Of a DNA stretch of 64,000 bases, positions 26,291 to 44,699 are shown one piece after another (position 1 is the first letter of the stretch; each line of letters opens with the position of its first letter). The DNA lies in NCBI RefSeq assembly GCF_040054535.1, contig NC_090782.1, forward strand, positions 17,414,001 through 17,478,000, in the 5' to 3' direction. The DNA is from Antennarius striatus (lineage: Eukaryota > Chordata > Actinopteri > Lophiiformes > Antennariidae). The notes beneath the pieces are model-generated. The model saw only the letters and a list, made by a program, of their open reading frames with translations, was not told the DNA's origin and made no database searches. Both the position numbers and the translations under genes were made by a program.

Positions 26291-29200
26291 CTATTGGGGA
26301 TTTTAAAAGGAATCAGTGCAGAGATGTTAAAATATGAGAAAAAAATCCTGGTTCTTGTCTGTTCCGGCTGGTTAAATGTTGAAGCTTCCTCATTGGCCAT
26401 TGCTCTTTTAAAATGAAATAGGTGTAAAGTCATGCCTGCCTATTCATTCATTCAAGAGTATTAATAATTAATAGTAAGTTCAGGGGCTACAGTCACGTAA
26501 AATGCAAATATATACATATAAAAACCTTCAAAAGTCACTTGAGTTAATGTGTTTGTTGTTTTCCACTGTTGGGGGAAACATTTATGACTGTTAATAAGTT
26601 GAAATCTAACCCAGCTACAGCAGATACAGTTAAGTTTTGTTGGCTGATGCAGGAGAGGGTTTAGTCAATGTTATCTAAGGCCTCCTGTATATTCTAATCA
26701 GTCAGAACTGCAACTTAAATTACAGGATCTTGGGACAACATTGGCAGCACCTGATTCAGTTTGAGGGTTAAAACCACGAGTTCTTTGATGTGATGTTTCG
26801 TTTTTACAGGACTCCTTCATCACGACGGAGTCTTTTAAGGCCACCAACCGCTTGAGATTCTCTGAATTCCCCCACTCTCTGACTGAATGGTGTCTGTGCC
26901 AGCAAACAGGCTAATATGCTCTAAATACCATCTGCCTCATTAAGCCAATATTTTGAAGTATTGTTCTCATGGTGAAATAATTTCTTCAGCACGAGTGGAG
27001 CGCGCAGTGGAGATGCTGGCTGTAGAATGTAGGGCAGATAAATATGAAGGCTTCTGTTGAAGAAAAGCTGAATATCCACTGCAGAGGATTTAGTCGGAGC
27101 TATAGATTTTCTGGTTTATGAAAATAGCATGGGTAGAGTAGTTAGATAATGTAATATATCTTAGGAAAATTACTCATGTCGTGTCTCCTGGATACCAAGG
27201 TTTGTTTTTTGGTCCGTTCTTGTGCTTCTCTGTGTGAAGTGGGTTTTGTTTGTCATTATGTTTTCCCCTGCTGCTCTCTGTAGTGCTGTACTTTTTGAGA
27301 GTGTGCCAGCCGCCGCTGAGTGACAGCCGCGATAACATGCATAGTGAATGCTAAGCTTCCTCCTAGTCACAGGGAGGCCACGCGCACAGTGCCAGAGAGA
27401 ATGCCAAATCCTAAACCTGCAACCCACTGGCACTAATGAGATTTGTCATCTTATCTGACTGCAGTCCTTGTTCGGTGTTTTTGTGTGTCTTCTCCACATA
27501 GACTCTCTCCAGAACACACACTTGTGATGAGTTGGCCTCAACGTTGAGCGGGACAGATGGACGGTGATGTGTGGACTAAAAGGTGTGTGTTGTTGGTGTA
27601 AGTGGTACATTAATGCTTCCCCTCAGCCCTCCTGAGGCTCCTGTCAGTGTTCATGATATCAGTGATTGGTGAGCCAACAAGAAATTAAACCCGGAGAAAA
27701 CACCTCGTAGCGTCAACACCACTTGAAGGCTGAGACAACTCTGAGAGCCCGAGACCAGAGAAAATAACATTTCCACCCCAACATGCTCATTTTATGACAC
27801 ATTCTTTGGAAAACTTTCCGTCTGGAGAGCTCACCGCTTAATAGGTTTTCGTTTCTCCTCACTTTGGATGGCTGTAGGTTATTGGCCACGCTGGGTTCAT
27901 ATCTCAGATTTTTTTGTGAAATTTATATTAACTGTGAAAGGCCACTGAGGGCAATAGTCCATTTTGCCTCTTCCTTGTCTGTACACCAACACTGTTGGAG
28001 CTTCAGAAGCAATCCGTCGACAGAAGTAAGGCATGACACACCAAAAGACTCCACATCCACAGGGTGCAGTGACTTCTAACGAAAGAAAAAAAAGTGTCTC
28101 ACGCAGAGAACGAGGGCAATGTGGCATCAGAGTAGCTTTAGTGGTGGCAATTGTTGATTTTCTTCTTTCCTTGTGCCTTCTTACATAACATAAAAAGCAT
28201 GAAGTGTGTATCCAGAGGCACGGAAGTAGAGATGATGAACTGCTGGGCAGGGAGCTTGTCTCTGATACCTGAAGGCACCATAGCTGAGGCTATTTGACAG
28301 GTCTAAAAATAATCTGGAGATGAGAACAGCGTGGAGACAGAGAGACTGAGTGGGAATACAGTGAGAACAGTCGTTCCTCTGAAAAGTAATTTGAGAAGAG
28401 GAAAGGCTCTTTTTTGTGTGTATTTTTTTTTTCTGTGTTCACGTTGCCAGATTGAAGTGACTCAGTTGTAGATTTTTATCTCCCAAGTTTGGCGCACATT
28501 GGAATTTGTCATTGCTGTGTCAACACAAACAACCAATCTTTTCAAACCCAGGTTGGATGCACATCTGATTCATAGCCAGTAGAGACAAATGTTTGTCTTC
28601 CAGAGAAAAGATAATCGTAATGGTGCATCCATTTTGAGCACAATACCACAATAAATAAAATATACTGTGCATATAAAAAATATAAATATGCACCATCAGG
28701 ATAACCAGATTTGAACTTTGGGTTTTAACGTGAATGAACCCTTTGATAGTAGCTGGAATCAGCTCCAGCTGACGCCTACATTGGGTTTGTTCTGCTGCAA
28801 CACACCACTGTGTTGCCCTACGTTGTATATTTTATGGTTTGCCAGCTCCTTCCATCCTACCACTCTCCACTGCACCCTCCCCGCCCCCCGCTTCCTGAAA
28901 TGTGTATATAACACTTGGCTTGACTCAACTGGCCACCAATCCTAATCTGCTCTCCTGGCCTGAGAGCAAACAGCAGCGGTCAGCAAGAAAAAAAAAAAAT
29001 GAACCAGCTGTGGAAACCCTGCAGTTCTCTGCCACTGCTTTAATACGTGCTTGGTATGCAGATGAAAACACATGTATGTGTTGACGGGTTTTACATTTGT
29101 AAAAGCTGTGCTGCATATTTCATAGCTACACATATCAGCTGCAGCTGCATTGAGTTTAAATGGAGACACCGAATAAAGAAACATGATCCCAGCAATCTTC

Positions 29201-29532
29201 TAAAAAAAATAAAAAAAATCCAATTTCCAAAGTGTACTATTACTGATAACGTTTTCATTTTCACTTCAGCCAATCCAGAGTCTTGAAAATATTTCCTTTT
29301 GTGGCCATGTAATGGGTTTTTATTGTATCTCTGTGGGTTCATCCACTTGTTATCTGCAGTGATTTGGATTCCTCTTGTCTGAGCTGTTAAAACCAGTTAG
29401 AAACCAAAGAAAAAGAATCACAACCCCAGAGATTTGTAATGCATCCGCTACTATGTGCTTGTCCTCCATCTGCATATGATGTGGGAGGCAACTGTGTGAA
29501 CTCACTGATCTGATGCTAGGTTAAATACGGTC
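26291..29532. other. gene-free region
   Basis: No exon, RNA gene or element recognised. Poly-A and AT-rich patches occur, for example near 28660-28690. The short frames show no domain. Confidence 0.5.
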
Positions 29533-30993
<1,461 letters not shown>

Positions 30994-30995
30994 TA

Positions 30996-31509
30996 CTGTA
31001 AATTCCAGACTTTTGAGTATACCTAAATATAAGTCGCTCAAATTTAATTTTAAAAGAAAAAAACACCTGTCTATCAGCCGCAGGTGTCGACGTGTTATGA
31101 TTTTTAATTTCCACTTTTTATCCGAACAGTATCTGTAACACGGTGGTGTTACATGCTTGCATCTCCAACGTCTCGCCATTGATTCATTGATGCTAAGCTC
31201 ACGAGGGGCAGCTCTGTGTCGACGACCAGATCGATCGTCTTTACCTTAAAAGCTGCATCATGTGACTTTCTTCGAGTGTTTTCTATCATCAGGGGTGTGC
31301 ATGACACCAGTTCAAAACACCATCAGACTACAGCAGCATCTTCTTCAGTGCATTATCTCTTCCACCTGTCTGTCTCACTCTTGCACTTCCTGCTAGAGCG
31401 CCACCTGGAGACCGTTAACCCATAATAACCTATAGATCAGCCTCAACTTTCAAGCTGCAGGGCTCAAAATGTGTGAAAAACGTAGCGGCTTATAGTCTGG
31501 AATTTACTG
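30996..31509. mobile_element. pogo/Tigger-like MITE, 514 bp
   Basis: Terminal inverted repeats CTGTAAATTCCAGACT (left) and AGTCTGGAATTTACTG (right) match except at one position. They are flanked by TA on both sides (30994-30995 and 31510-31511), the target duplication of Tc1/mariner/pogo elements. No transposase frame is inside. The subterminal TATAAGTCGC and GCGGCTTATAG words are also inverted relatives. Confidence 0.85.
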
Positions 31510-31511
31510 TA

Positions 31512-33630
31512 ACTAGATTTTAAGATTTTAATTACAGAGCTGACAGTGTGAAATACATTAAATCCAATATCCTGTACTGATAGCTCAGTTTGAACGTGAA
31601 CACACTTAACGGGCGATAACATCTATGTTAAAAGATTCACTAAAATAATCAATACCTCCCCTTTGTTTGCTATTGCTGTGGAACGCATGACAGATTGTCT
31701 CATCACACACCAGACAGTCTCACCTGCGTCTGTTCACATCCGTGGCAGAGCGGCAGCAGCCAGAGAGCTCACGCAGGCCGACCTGAGAGTCCGGCCTTCT
31801 GTTGGAGCCGTGGCTTCGTGCCCAGGTTTGTTCTACCGTGATGTGGGCAGCAGCGTCCGCCTCGGCTCGGCTGGACTCTTCATTCGCTGCCCCAGCGGCG
31901 CCCAGGCCAGCAAAATGAGATGAACCCACGTCGGGCTCAAATGGACACTAAGACTCGCTCTTCTCCACATGACGCTGCTGCCCAAAATAACCGCATCATT
32001 AAATCAACCATCAGGGGACGGTTCATCCCCACAGCCGCAGGACAACCCTACTGAAGGGTGGATCGTAATTAGAAACTCTCAGTTAAACAATCTGTTAGAA
32101 ACAAATACAAAGATGGTGAGAAAAAAAAAAATTACACATTAAGACAAAATAAAAATCAAGCAACTTAATTGCCTCCTGAATCAGATGTATCTCCTAATGG
32201 ACAATTATGGTTGCCAGGGTGACGGCATGAGTTATCTCACTCTAGGTTGAAGAGTGAGAGGAGAGAAGAATTTAACCGTGGAACAAACGAGGCTCTGGAG
32301 GAAATGTGGAGCTGACCTCGCTTTGGGCATCCGAGGAAGTTACCGAACACTTCATATATAATTTAAGACAGGGGTGCAGTTATGAATGTCATCTTTACAG
32401 GGGTTAAAAAAAATATTTGCTTGTTTCACAGAATCTCATTTATCGTTTCTGTTTGTTGGTGCTTCTGTTCTTTTGTTTGTATCCACACAAGAAGGAAAAG
32501 GGCAGCACAGACATCCCTAAGTTTTCATGTCAACAACAACTAATGATTCTTCTTTGGAAACTATTTCTCAAGCTCTTTGAAATCTGGAAATCTCATGAAG
32601 TTTAATCTCTGATTGTGAAAGAAAACACAAATGATATAGAACAACTGGAATCATCACGAGAAAGCTGAAGGTGTCATGAATGTTTTTCAAATGTGAATGA
32701 AGTTTCTTGCTGAACATATGAATGGATAGTAAATTATAGAAAAACAGATTTTTCCACATTTCATCCGTACTGTTTTGTTGGGGTTGTTCTGTTCTGAATG
32801 GTGTTATTTTCCACTGAAAAATACTGAATATTTCTGAAACTACAATTTGATACTGTATGTCTAAATGGCAAAAGGTAAATAGATGACAAATGTTAAGAGG
32901 AAACAGAGATGGAGGTGTAGCTCTAGTCCTGCATTTTATGTGACGGTAACCGACTGCAGATGAAGTGTCAGACTGGTTCATTGTCTTTCATAGCTGTAAA
33001 TGGAGGATGATGACCTGGAGCCTCCAGTTTGTTAAAGCACCAGACAAACAGTCTTTGACAGTGTCATTGTGAGATCAGTTCGTTTCTGTCCAGGTGGTTT
33101 CTTCTGCTGCACCCGTCCTGCAGCTCTCTGCATGCTGCTGGTTCCTCCTGCGGCGCAGCTGCTCTCTCCCTTCATTTCTGTCACCTCAGCTGTACTGAGG
33201 CGTGACTCCAGACTGATTTTCACCTGCACCTTTTCTTGCTGCCTCAGCTCTCTGAGGGATAAAAGCTTCATGTGATGAATCATCTCAGCTGTGGTACATT
33301 ATTCCTGAGCAGTAGCAAAGTTTAGTGTTCTATTTTGTTTTATTTATTTCCCATCACCCACAACAGCACAACCTTTCACTGGTCATTTTTCTTCCTCTCT
33401 AATATAACAAATATTCATCTTTACCCCTCCTCTGACATGATAGTCTATCTTTAAGACTCTTGTACTTGTATAAATTGAGTTTTAAAGTAAACAATATAAA
33501 TGTAGGAGTGTGTTATAAATGATTGCTGAGATTTAATTAGCAGAAGAATCTACACTAAATTGTAGGGCTTGGTTTAGTCCTAAAGTCTTGATTTAATTAA
33601 TGAATCCTGGCACCGCCTGAATCAAAGTCT
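31512..33630. other. gene-free region with a GC-rich patch
   Basis: No gene could be supported. The stretch 31730-31920 is clearly richer in C and G than its surroundings and keeps a frame open on both strands, but shows no domain, start context or splice sites that decide for an exon. Confidence 0.45.
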
Positions 33631-33660
33631 CACACACACACACACGCACGCACGCACGCA

Positions 33661-33713
<53 letters not shown>
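33631..33713. repeat. (CA)n with CACG interruptions
   Basis: CA units with a central run of CGCA units. Confidence 0.96.
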
Positions 33714-33715
<2 letters not shown>

Positions 33716-34112
33716 GCAACAATCAATTATTTAACATTTGACTGAAGCTCCCTGCATGGCTCCAGATCTGTCAGGCTCATTCCATCATCCTGCTGTCATC
33801 CAGACTCACTGTATGTATTAATGCATGAAAAAACCCCAACTTTGTCTATCTGTGATTAATCAGAGATCTGTCACACATGCTAGGGGTGTTTTTATGGCCT
33901 GTGTGTCCCTGACATTGGCAGGAAACGGTTGGGGTTGTTGTGATGCAGTGATACTTGCAGCGTTTGGAGGGTTTTTTTACCTCCCCTTTGGGAGGAGGTG
34001 ACCCTCAACACTAAAGACTGGGACTCTCTCTGAAGTGCAGCTCCAACCTTTCACTCTAACAGGATTGACATTGACCCAGAAAACACACAGTCAATTATAT
34101 TTCACTATTTCA

Positions 34113-36051
<1,939 letters not shown>

Positions 36052-36089
<38 letters not shown>

Positions 36090-36111
36090 CTGTCTGTCTG
36101 TCTGTCTGTCT
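36052..36111. repeat. (TG)n followed by (TGTC)n
   Basis: About 17 TG units, then five TGTC units. Confidence 0.95.
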
Positions 36112-36444
36112 GGTTAAAACAATATTTGAAATTCATAAACCTTTTCAAAAACATATTTTTTTCATATCGGCCTCTGATCTTTTTTCTTCTTGTGAATCAC
36201 AAATTCCAACTGTAGGAATGCCCTACTTACCCCAGAGATGTATGCATCAGTCTCGTCTGTGCAGTAAATCACTAGACTTGAGGCCGAAACACTGCAGGGT
36301 GTCTTTTAAGAGGAAGTTCAGAGCGTGCAGCACAAACACGTTTTTGTGTTTCACATTTAATCATCTGGCTAAACCCAGCAGAAATATTGAGGTATGTATC
36401 TTTCCAGCTCTTGGCTCTAATGATTTCCAGTCTGACACATTGTG

Positions 36445-36485
36445 AGAAGTCTGAGGCTGCCGGGGGCCGACAGCCTCAGACTTCT
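36445..36485. other. perfect 15-bp inverted repeat (hairpin)
   Basis: The arm AGAAGTCTGAGGCTG (36445-36459) is exactly complementary to CAGCCTCAGACTTCT (36471-36485). The 11-base GC-rich loop can add a CGG/CCG pairing. The flanking bases do not pair, so the stem ends sharply. Confidence 0.9.
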
Positions 36486-37590
36486 GTGGTTCCTCTTTAT
36501 GTAAGCGCCATTATAAGAAAGAACGAGTGTAATTGAACAAACACACAGTCCCCCAGCTGCTGCTGTATTTACTGGAGCAAATATGGTCTCCTGCCCACAC
36601 CCTAATGAAATGTGTGTGTGTCTTCAGTCCCCAGACTTCCTCCGAGCTGTCTCATCTCTCCCCCCATGCTGCTTCCCTCAGGGCCCCCTTGGGTGCTACT
36701 TAGCCTCCACTTTGGGTCCCTATCTTCTTTATTTACTTCCTCCTTCCTTCACTCCCCACAGACCAGTCTTCAGGGTGAAGCAAACATCTCCTGCTCCTCC
36801 TCCTCCACCCATTCTCGTGGGGCCTCTGTGGTCCCAGCAGACCTCCGTTCCTTCATCCCTTTCTATATCACTATTTTTCTTTTTGCTTCATCTGAGCTCT
36901 GATGAGGCACCCACCTTTGTCCGAGCCTGCAGGTAAAGGACCGTCAAGCCTACACACACAATAATATCTCACACAGACACCAGCACCGGCAGATTATTCA
37001 TCCTGCGTCGTCCTGGCTGCAGCTTGGAAATCCTCACTTCAAGTCATCACATCATATTATGAGGAAGGGTTTGGTGTTCATGCGCACCAGCGACAGAGGA
37101 CTGTGTAATTGAGGAGACTTTGCAGCAACATGGCTTCCCGAATGAAAATTTGATTTCAGCAGCAGCATTAATAAAACATTTGTTTTTTAGTCACTACTTG
37201 TGATTGCAGTCTGTTACAAGTTTGCACATTAAATTCTTTTCTCATTTGGCTGTGACTCGTGTTCTGGTGAAACGCATCTTTGTCATCTAATTGTGTCCTC
37301 ATCATGTGTGTCCTAATCACATGGCAGAAAATGCAGCTGCACACAACACCAGCTGAGGCAGATGCTGGCTTGTGCCTCCTTGTGTGAACATCATGCTGTC
37401 GGTCTGATGAAACAACTTATTGAAGTCTCTACCAGTAATAATGGACACGTGACACTGCTGTCACATCTCTCTGAGCTGAAAGCACCAAAACTAGCACAGC
37501 GGCAACAATTCTCCGTGAAGTGTTTTTCACGATAAGCAAAGACCTAACCCTGAACTTATACACATACTCTGCCCCCAACACACACACATA
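36486..37590. other. gene-free region
   Basis: Pyrimidine-rich DNA at 36580-36940 gives long open frames of low complexity that lack any domain. Nothing else was recognised. Confidence 0.45.
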
Positions 37591-37606
37591 CAGACATATA
37601 TTATAT

Positions 37607-37607
37607 A

Positions 37608-37667
<60 letters not shown>

Positions 37668-37690
37668 TATATATATAAATATGTGTGTGT
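37607..37690. repeat. (TG)n/(TA)n microsatellite
   Basis: A TG patch followed by about 20 TA units with ATAAATA interruptions, ending in TGTGTGTG. Confidence 0.95.
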
Positions 37691-37704
37691 ACTGTGTATG
37701 TATA

Positions 37705-38069
37705 CAGTGCGTCCTCATTACTCACTGTTAATGCATTCTAGGAGCCACACGCAAATATTGAATTCTACGATATAGCAACGAACTATTTATCTAATTATTT
37801 ACTGTAATTTAAACGTTTATGAACCCTCCCCATACTGATATTAAACCACCCATCTGTATTACCTTTCTCCACACTCTTATCGACTGTTAAAGGCACTTTT
37901 GTGTCTCACGAAAGTGCGCTTCCTCCCGAGACTCACGGAATGGAGCGCACTTCTGGATTCCGTCAGCCAACAGAATGCGTGTACAGAATCACGTGACTAC
38001 CTACTAAAAATCTAATAACTGAAAGGTGAAGTCACACGTGTTGTTGCACGAATGCGCGGAGGGTTCCTG
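37705..38069. mobile_element. Tigger/Tc2-like MITE, 365 bp
   Basis: Flanked by TA. It begins CAGTGCGTCCTCATTACTCA and ends GCGGAGGGTTCCTG, a diverged inverted pair. The interior shares TTACTCACTGTTAATGCATT exactly with the smaller element at 50602, plus AACCCTCCCCATACT words seen in related fish elements. No coding sequence. Confidence 0.65.
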
Positions 38070-38082
38070 TATACAGTATGTA

Positions 38083-38086
<4 letters not shown>

Positions 38087-38144
<58 letters not shown>
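38087..38144. repeat. (TG)n/(TA)n microsatellite
   Basis: A short TG run, then about 23 TA units. It directly abuts the 3' end of the LINE copy at 38157 and may be its tail. Confidence 0.95.
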
Positions 38145-38146
<2 letters not shown>

Positions 38147-38156
38147 TGTATATAAG

Positions 38157-39527
38157 TCACTCAGTCAGTAGGGCTCTTGCGATGGGAGGTGTCCCATCCC
38201 TGTGCGTTGAGCCAACCAGATGAGTCAGTTTTTTCCAACGCTGGCGGTCTTGTGCCAGCTGCTCTGTATCCTCCACAGTGACTCCCTGTTGTCGGAGGTC
38301 GTCCGCAATGACGTCAAGCCATCAAGTGTGGGGCTTGCCTCGAGATCGTTTCCAGCCTGCGATCTTAGGGTCAAACCGGAGAATGGCTCTTGTTGGGTGA
38401 TCAGGGGGAAGGCGGAGGACATGACGAAACCAGCAGGTACGACATTGCGCCGCCTGGCAAGGAGCTCTGGGCTGGCACATGCGGGCTCTAAGCACTTTGT
38501 TGGAAACCTGCTTGGGCCACCTGATGTTTACGATGATTCTGAGAGCCCTGCTATCAAAACCATCTATACTGGCAGCCAGGGTCTTATTTAAGGGCCAGTT
38601 TCCGAGCTGTAGAGCAGGATGGAGAGGACGGCAGAGTTGTAAATTCTGAGCTTCGTCTTGCGGTAGATGGTCTGGTGCCGCCAGAGTGGCTCCCAAAGAG
38701 ACCGCAGAGCTGATGCTGCCAATGCTCTTCTACGGAGAATCTCTGGGTTAAGGTCCCCATTGTCCGTCACTATGGACCCCAGATACATAAAGCTCTTGAC
38801 AGGCTCCACAGTGTCATCACCTAGCTGCAGGGGAGGTGGATCCAGTCCGTCACCAACACGCATGAATTTGGTTTTGGTCCAGCTCACTTGAAGACCAAGC
38901 TTCTCTGCCTGTCCTCTGTATATGACCAGGGCATCTCTCAGATGGCTGTAGGATGTGCTGAGTAGGATGGTGTCGTCAGCATACTCCAGGTCAGTCAGAT
39001 GGTAGTTTCCGAGGGACACTTCAGAGTCTCACTCACAGACCCTGGACATCAGATGGTCAATGATGCAGTTAAAAAGGTCAGGAGCAGCCACACAGCCCTG
39101 GCAAATGCCACTAGAGATGGGGAACCAGTCGGAGTCTACCGTTGATACAGACACAGCTCTTTGCTTTGCTGTAGAGCAGCTTGAGCAGGGCAAAAATCTT
39201 AGGTGGTGCTCCAAGGGTCTGTAGAATGCTCCAGGGTAGGGCAAGCTGGGGTCCGTTATAGTGTTGTTCAGTCCGGCTTCTTTTTCTGGTCATTTTCGTA
39301 ACAAAGGGTCTCTCCTGGGTGGGTTGTCAGCCCTCCGCAGGATAGTCGGCTGGTGGGGTTGCCACCTCACAGCGTGCCGACACGCTGGGGTCTTTGTTTG
39401 TCTGGAACCTACCCTGGAGACCGGCCCGCCATGGGTGACCCTACCAGGAGCAAGCTCCTGACGGTATCGCTCTCGAGGGTCACTGGAACACACAAGCCCC
39501 CTCGCCACGCCAAGGCCAGACCCAAGA
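38157..39527 (-). pseudogene. internally deleted non-LTR retrotransposon (APE-type, RTE/jockey-like)
   Basis: Read leftward from 39300: a reverse-transcriptase segment (ALPWSILQTLGAPPKIFALL), SGICQGCVAAPDLFNCIIDHLM, the catalytic box LEYADDTILLS, GLQVSWTKTK, FMYLGSIVTDNGDLNPEILRR, and a C-terminal DFDSRALR-type region ending in a WLDVIADDLRQQGVTVED segment with a stop near 38157. Frameshifts occur near 39125, 39015 and 38590, and an in-frame stop near 38335. The segment 39300-39527 is GC-rich, non-coding and looks like the element's leader. The endonuclease and first half of RT are therefore deleted. The clade is uncertain. It cannot move by itself. Confidence 0.75.
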
Positions 39528-39773
39528 GAGGGATATATATATGTATATACGCATATATTATCATTCGTCCTTCATTAAGTCAAATGTTTTACCTCGGTTG
39601 CTTTTATGAAATTTGATGATCTCTTTCTTTTCCTTGACATGTCATTATTGATCTTGATCAGCTCAGCTGAACTTTGTTCAGCTCCAACGAAAACCATCAT
39701 TGTTGCTCAGACTGACATGAAAACTGGATAATAAATCCAAAGATCCTGAAACTCACACCAAATCTATAACAGG

Positions 39774-40094
39774 TGTCACGGTCTCAGGGCCTTGGTCCTT
39801 TCAGGAATTTACTTTGTGTTGCAGATCCACAGCTGAGCGGGATGGTCATAAAGTAACTGGGAACACCTGGTCGGGGCTCCCAGGTTATTTAACCCCGCCT
39901 GCCAATTCACTGGGGTGTCACTTCCCCTAGCAGATGGTCCAGTGGAAGACTTGGAGGACAACTGTGTTTTTGATTACTGTCAAGTTGCTCTATTGTATAG
40001 ATTTGCTTTTTGTTTGATAAACCTTTGTTATCTTTTGGAGCCACCCGCCGTATATCTCCTTTAGTTTGTTGCGGTCTATGAGCCGGCCGTAACA
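39774..40094 (+). mobile_element. solo LTR of a Ty3/gypsy-like retrotransposon
   Basis: The 321-bp unit starts TGTCACGG and ends CCGTAACA, an imperfect inverted pair with TG...CA borders, and is flanked by CAGG on both sides (39770-39773 and 40095-40098). Inside are a TATTTAA promoter-like box followed by a GC-rich segment (39885-39900) and a GATAAACC poly(A)-like region, the order expected in an LTR. No internal retrotransposon sequence adjoins it, so it is a recombined solo LTR. The gypsy assignment is inferred from the 4-bp duplication. Confidence 0.75.
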
Positions 40095-40098
40095 CAGG

Positions 40099-40655
40099 AT
40101 ATTCAACAAATATTCTGTCCATGTTGTTTTTCCTCTTTGAGCACTGCCCACTCACGCCTTCACTAGAATTATTTTTTAACAGATATGTGTGTACACATCC
40201 CACTACCGTGCCTGGCTTTGTCCTCCATTTACTGAAATATACTCATTTCCTGTTTGTTGTGTATTTTCTTGTGAGTGTGTGGGTGTGAATTAAAGGCTAA
40301 AACCACTTTGTGTTCCCCATGGCTATTAGCTTTTTCTTTTACTACGTGAGTGGGTGAGTGTGACATACCAAACTAGCAAAAGAGTTACTAATGAAGTGAT
40401 GATGAGCTTTGGATGTTAAAAGCTTAGACGAATAATTTTATAGTAAACAACTGTGGGGCTGTGTATAAAATTATTTGTTGATCACATAATGTTTGTTTTT
40501 CAGACTTGTTGGCATTGATCAAGTTTCAAAACAGATTCATGGTCATTTTTGAGACTGTGATGTTATTGAATATCCACTTAAATGTTTGTCAGTAATGACT
40601 GACAAGGAAAACTTCAATTGTTAATTTCCTTTGAGACCCACTTTAAAAGGCTATT
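40099..40655. other. gene-free region
   Basis: AT-rich single-copy-looking sequence; nothing recognised. Confidence 0.5.
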
Positions 40656-40688
40656 GTTTATTTGTTTGTTTGTTTGTTTGTTTGTTTG
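40656..40688. repeat. (TTTG)n microsatellite
   Basis: Eight TTTG units. Confidence 0.95.
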
Positions 40689-40874
40689 ATGAGGTTGGAC
40701 TCATTCATTTTCAGCCGGAAATGGTGAGGGTCGATCTACTACAAAACTCAACAGTTACACACTGCTGCTGTTTCATTGAGACAACATTGCATTTTTGCAA
40801 AGCTTACAGTTCATATTAAAATTGTCTTTATTATTTTATTATTTTATTATTTTTTATTGTTGTTGTTTTTGTTA

Positions 40875-43344
<2,470 letters not shown>

Positions 43345-43345
43345 C

Positions 43346-43396
43346 ATGAGATGAGATGAGATGAGATGAGATGAGATGAGATGAGATGAGATGAGA
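43346..43396. repeat. (ATGAG)n microsatellite
   Basis: Ten ATGAG units. Confidence 0.97.
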
Positions 43397-44640
43397 TTAG
43401 GCTGGATTGATGGCAGGGGATCCAGCAAGGAGGTGTTTTATAGTTCCAGACAGTTACAGTTTATACAGTAAACATTTATGGTCCTATACATCAGGTCAGT
43501 GTAAGGAGGAGAAGGAGGAGCTGTGAACACATCCATTCAAGAGAAAAACTATTCACAGCAGATTTTTTAATATAAAAGAGCATCTCTGATTAAAAACAAC
43601 AGAAAACTCTGTTTACCTCTAATTCAGAATTAGAGATGTGGAAAGTAGAGATGCTTTGACATTCTTGATAGGAAAAAATTGTAACCCAAGTCCCTACTAA
43701 TTTAACCCTACTTCAGCTCTAAAAGTGGTCATCGTGAAACCTGATTCTTGGCCACATGGACGTGTGGTTTTCCAGTACGTTGAACAGATCAGTGGACAGT
43801 CCAACCACCTTTAATGTCAGAAGTTAACAGCTTGTTTTACAGCCAGTGAAGGAAACCATAGCCTCTTCTCCACATCCTGTTCACAATGGCACTGGCCCTC
43901 CAGGGGCTTCTGTGTTCATTCAACTATTGGCAGCAATGGCAGCAGTAACTATTCCAAAATCAGTCTTTTGCATGTGAAGTAGTATGGCAGGAGATAAGAC
44001 ATTGTCATTGTGTACTATGTGTGACACACACAACTGGAAGATTTATAAGCAGCTATTAATTGTTGGTAGCTGATTCAAAGAAGAAGACACTCAACCAAAA
44101 ATGTCTTCAAATTTGGGAGCCAGCACAAGCCAGTGAGATCAACTGCTACATAAAAAAAATCCTATAACAGGAATGTTCTAAAATGTTTTTTCCATGTTAT
44201 TCCACTGTTGGTGTTGAGATGAATGCATATAAAGCTATTTGCTTGTGGAACAAATAGGCTCCCAATTTAAATCAGAGACCAGAGGCATCATGCGTCCTGT
44301 TTTGTACACATTAAGGTGTTGTAACCTGGTTCTATATTTGCAGGATCATTTTAACAATCATTTAAGTGATAGTTGGAAAAAAAATAGCATTTAATGCAAA
44401 TTTTAAGCATCAAACCTGACATTCAAACTATTACCACATACAGGTACTGTACATGGAGAGAATGAAACATTCACGATAAATACTGTACATAATTAGGTAC
44501 AAAAATAAAAGAGGATAATATATAACCATGAATAATATAATTCAAATCTATGTTTTATTCATCTATATTTAAACGTATTATTTCCTAAATTCAATAAATC
44601 TTGTTTCTAAACACTGTGTTCCATACAGTCTACCCTGGAG
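43397..44640. other. gene-free region upstream of a CpG-rich block
   Basis: AT-rich sequence without exons; a strong A/T bias covers 44340-44600. Confidence 0.5.
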
Positions 44641-44699
44641 AATATTTTGAGAAGGCAACGCTTAAGCGAACTGAATTTTTAATTGGCGACCTCGGGATT

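Noticed and set aside
36583..36936. Proline/serine-rich frames of about 100-117 codons
   Set aside because: Pyrimidine-rich low-complexity DNA; no domain, no splice logic, and both frames open for the same compositional reason.
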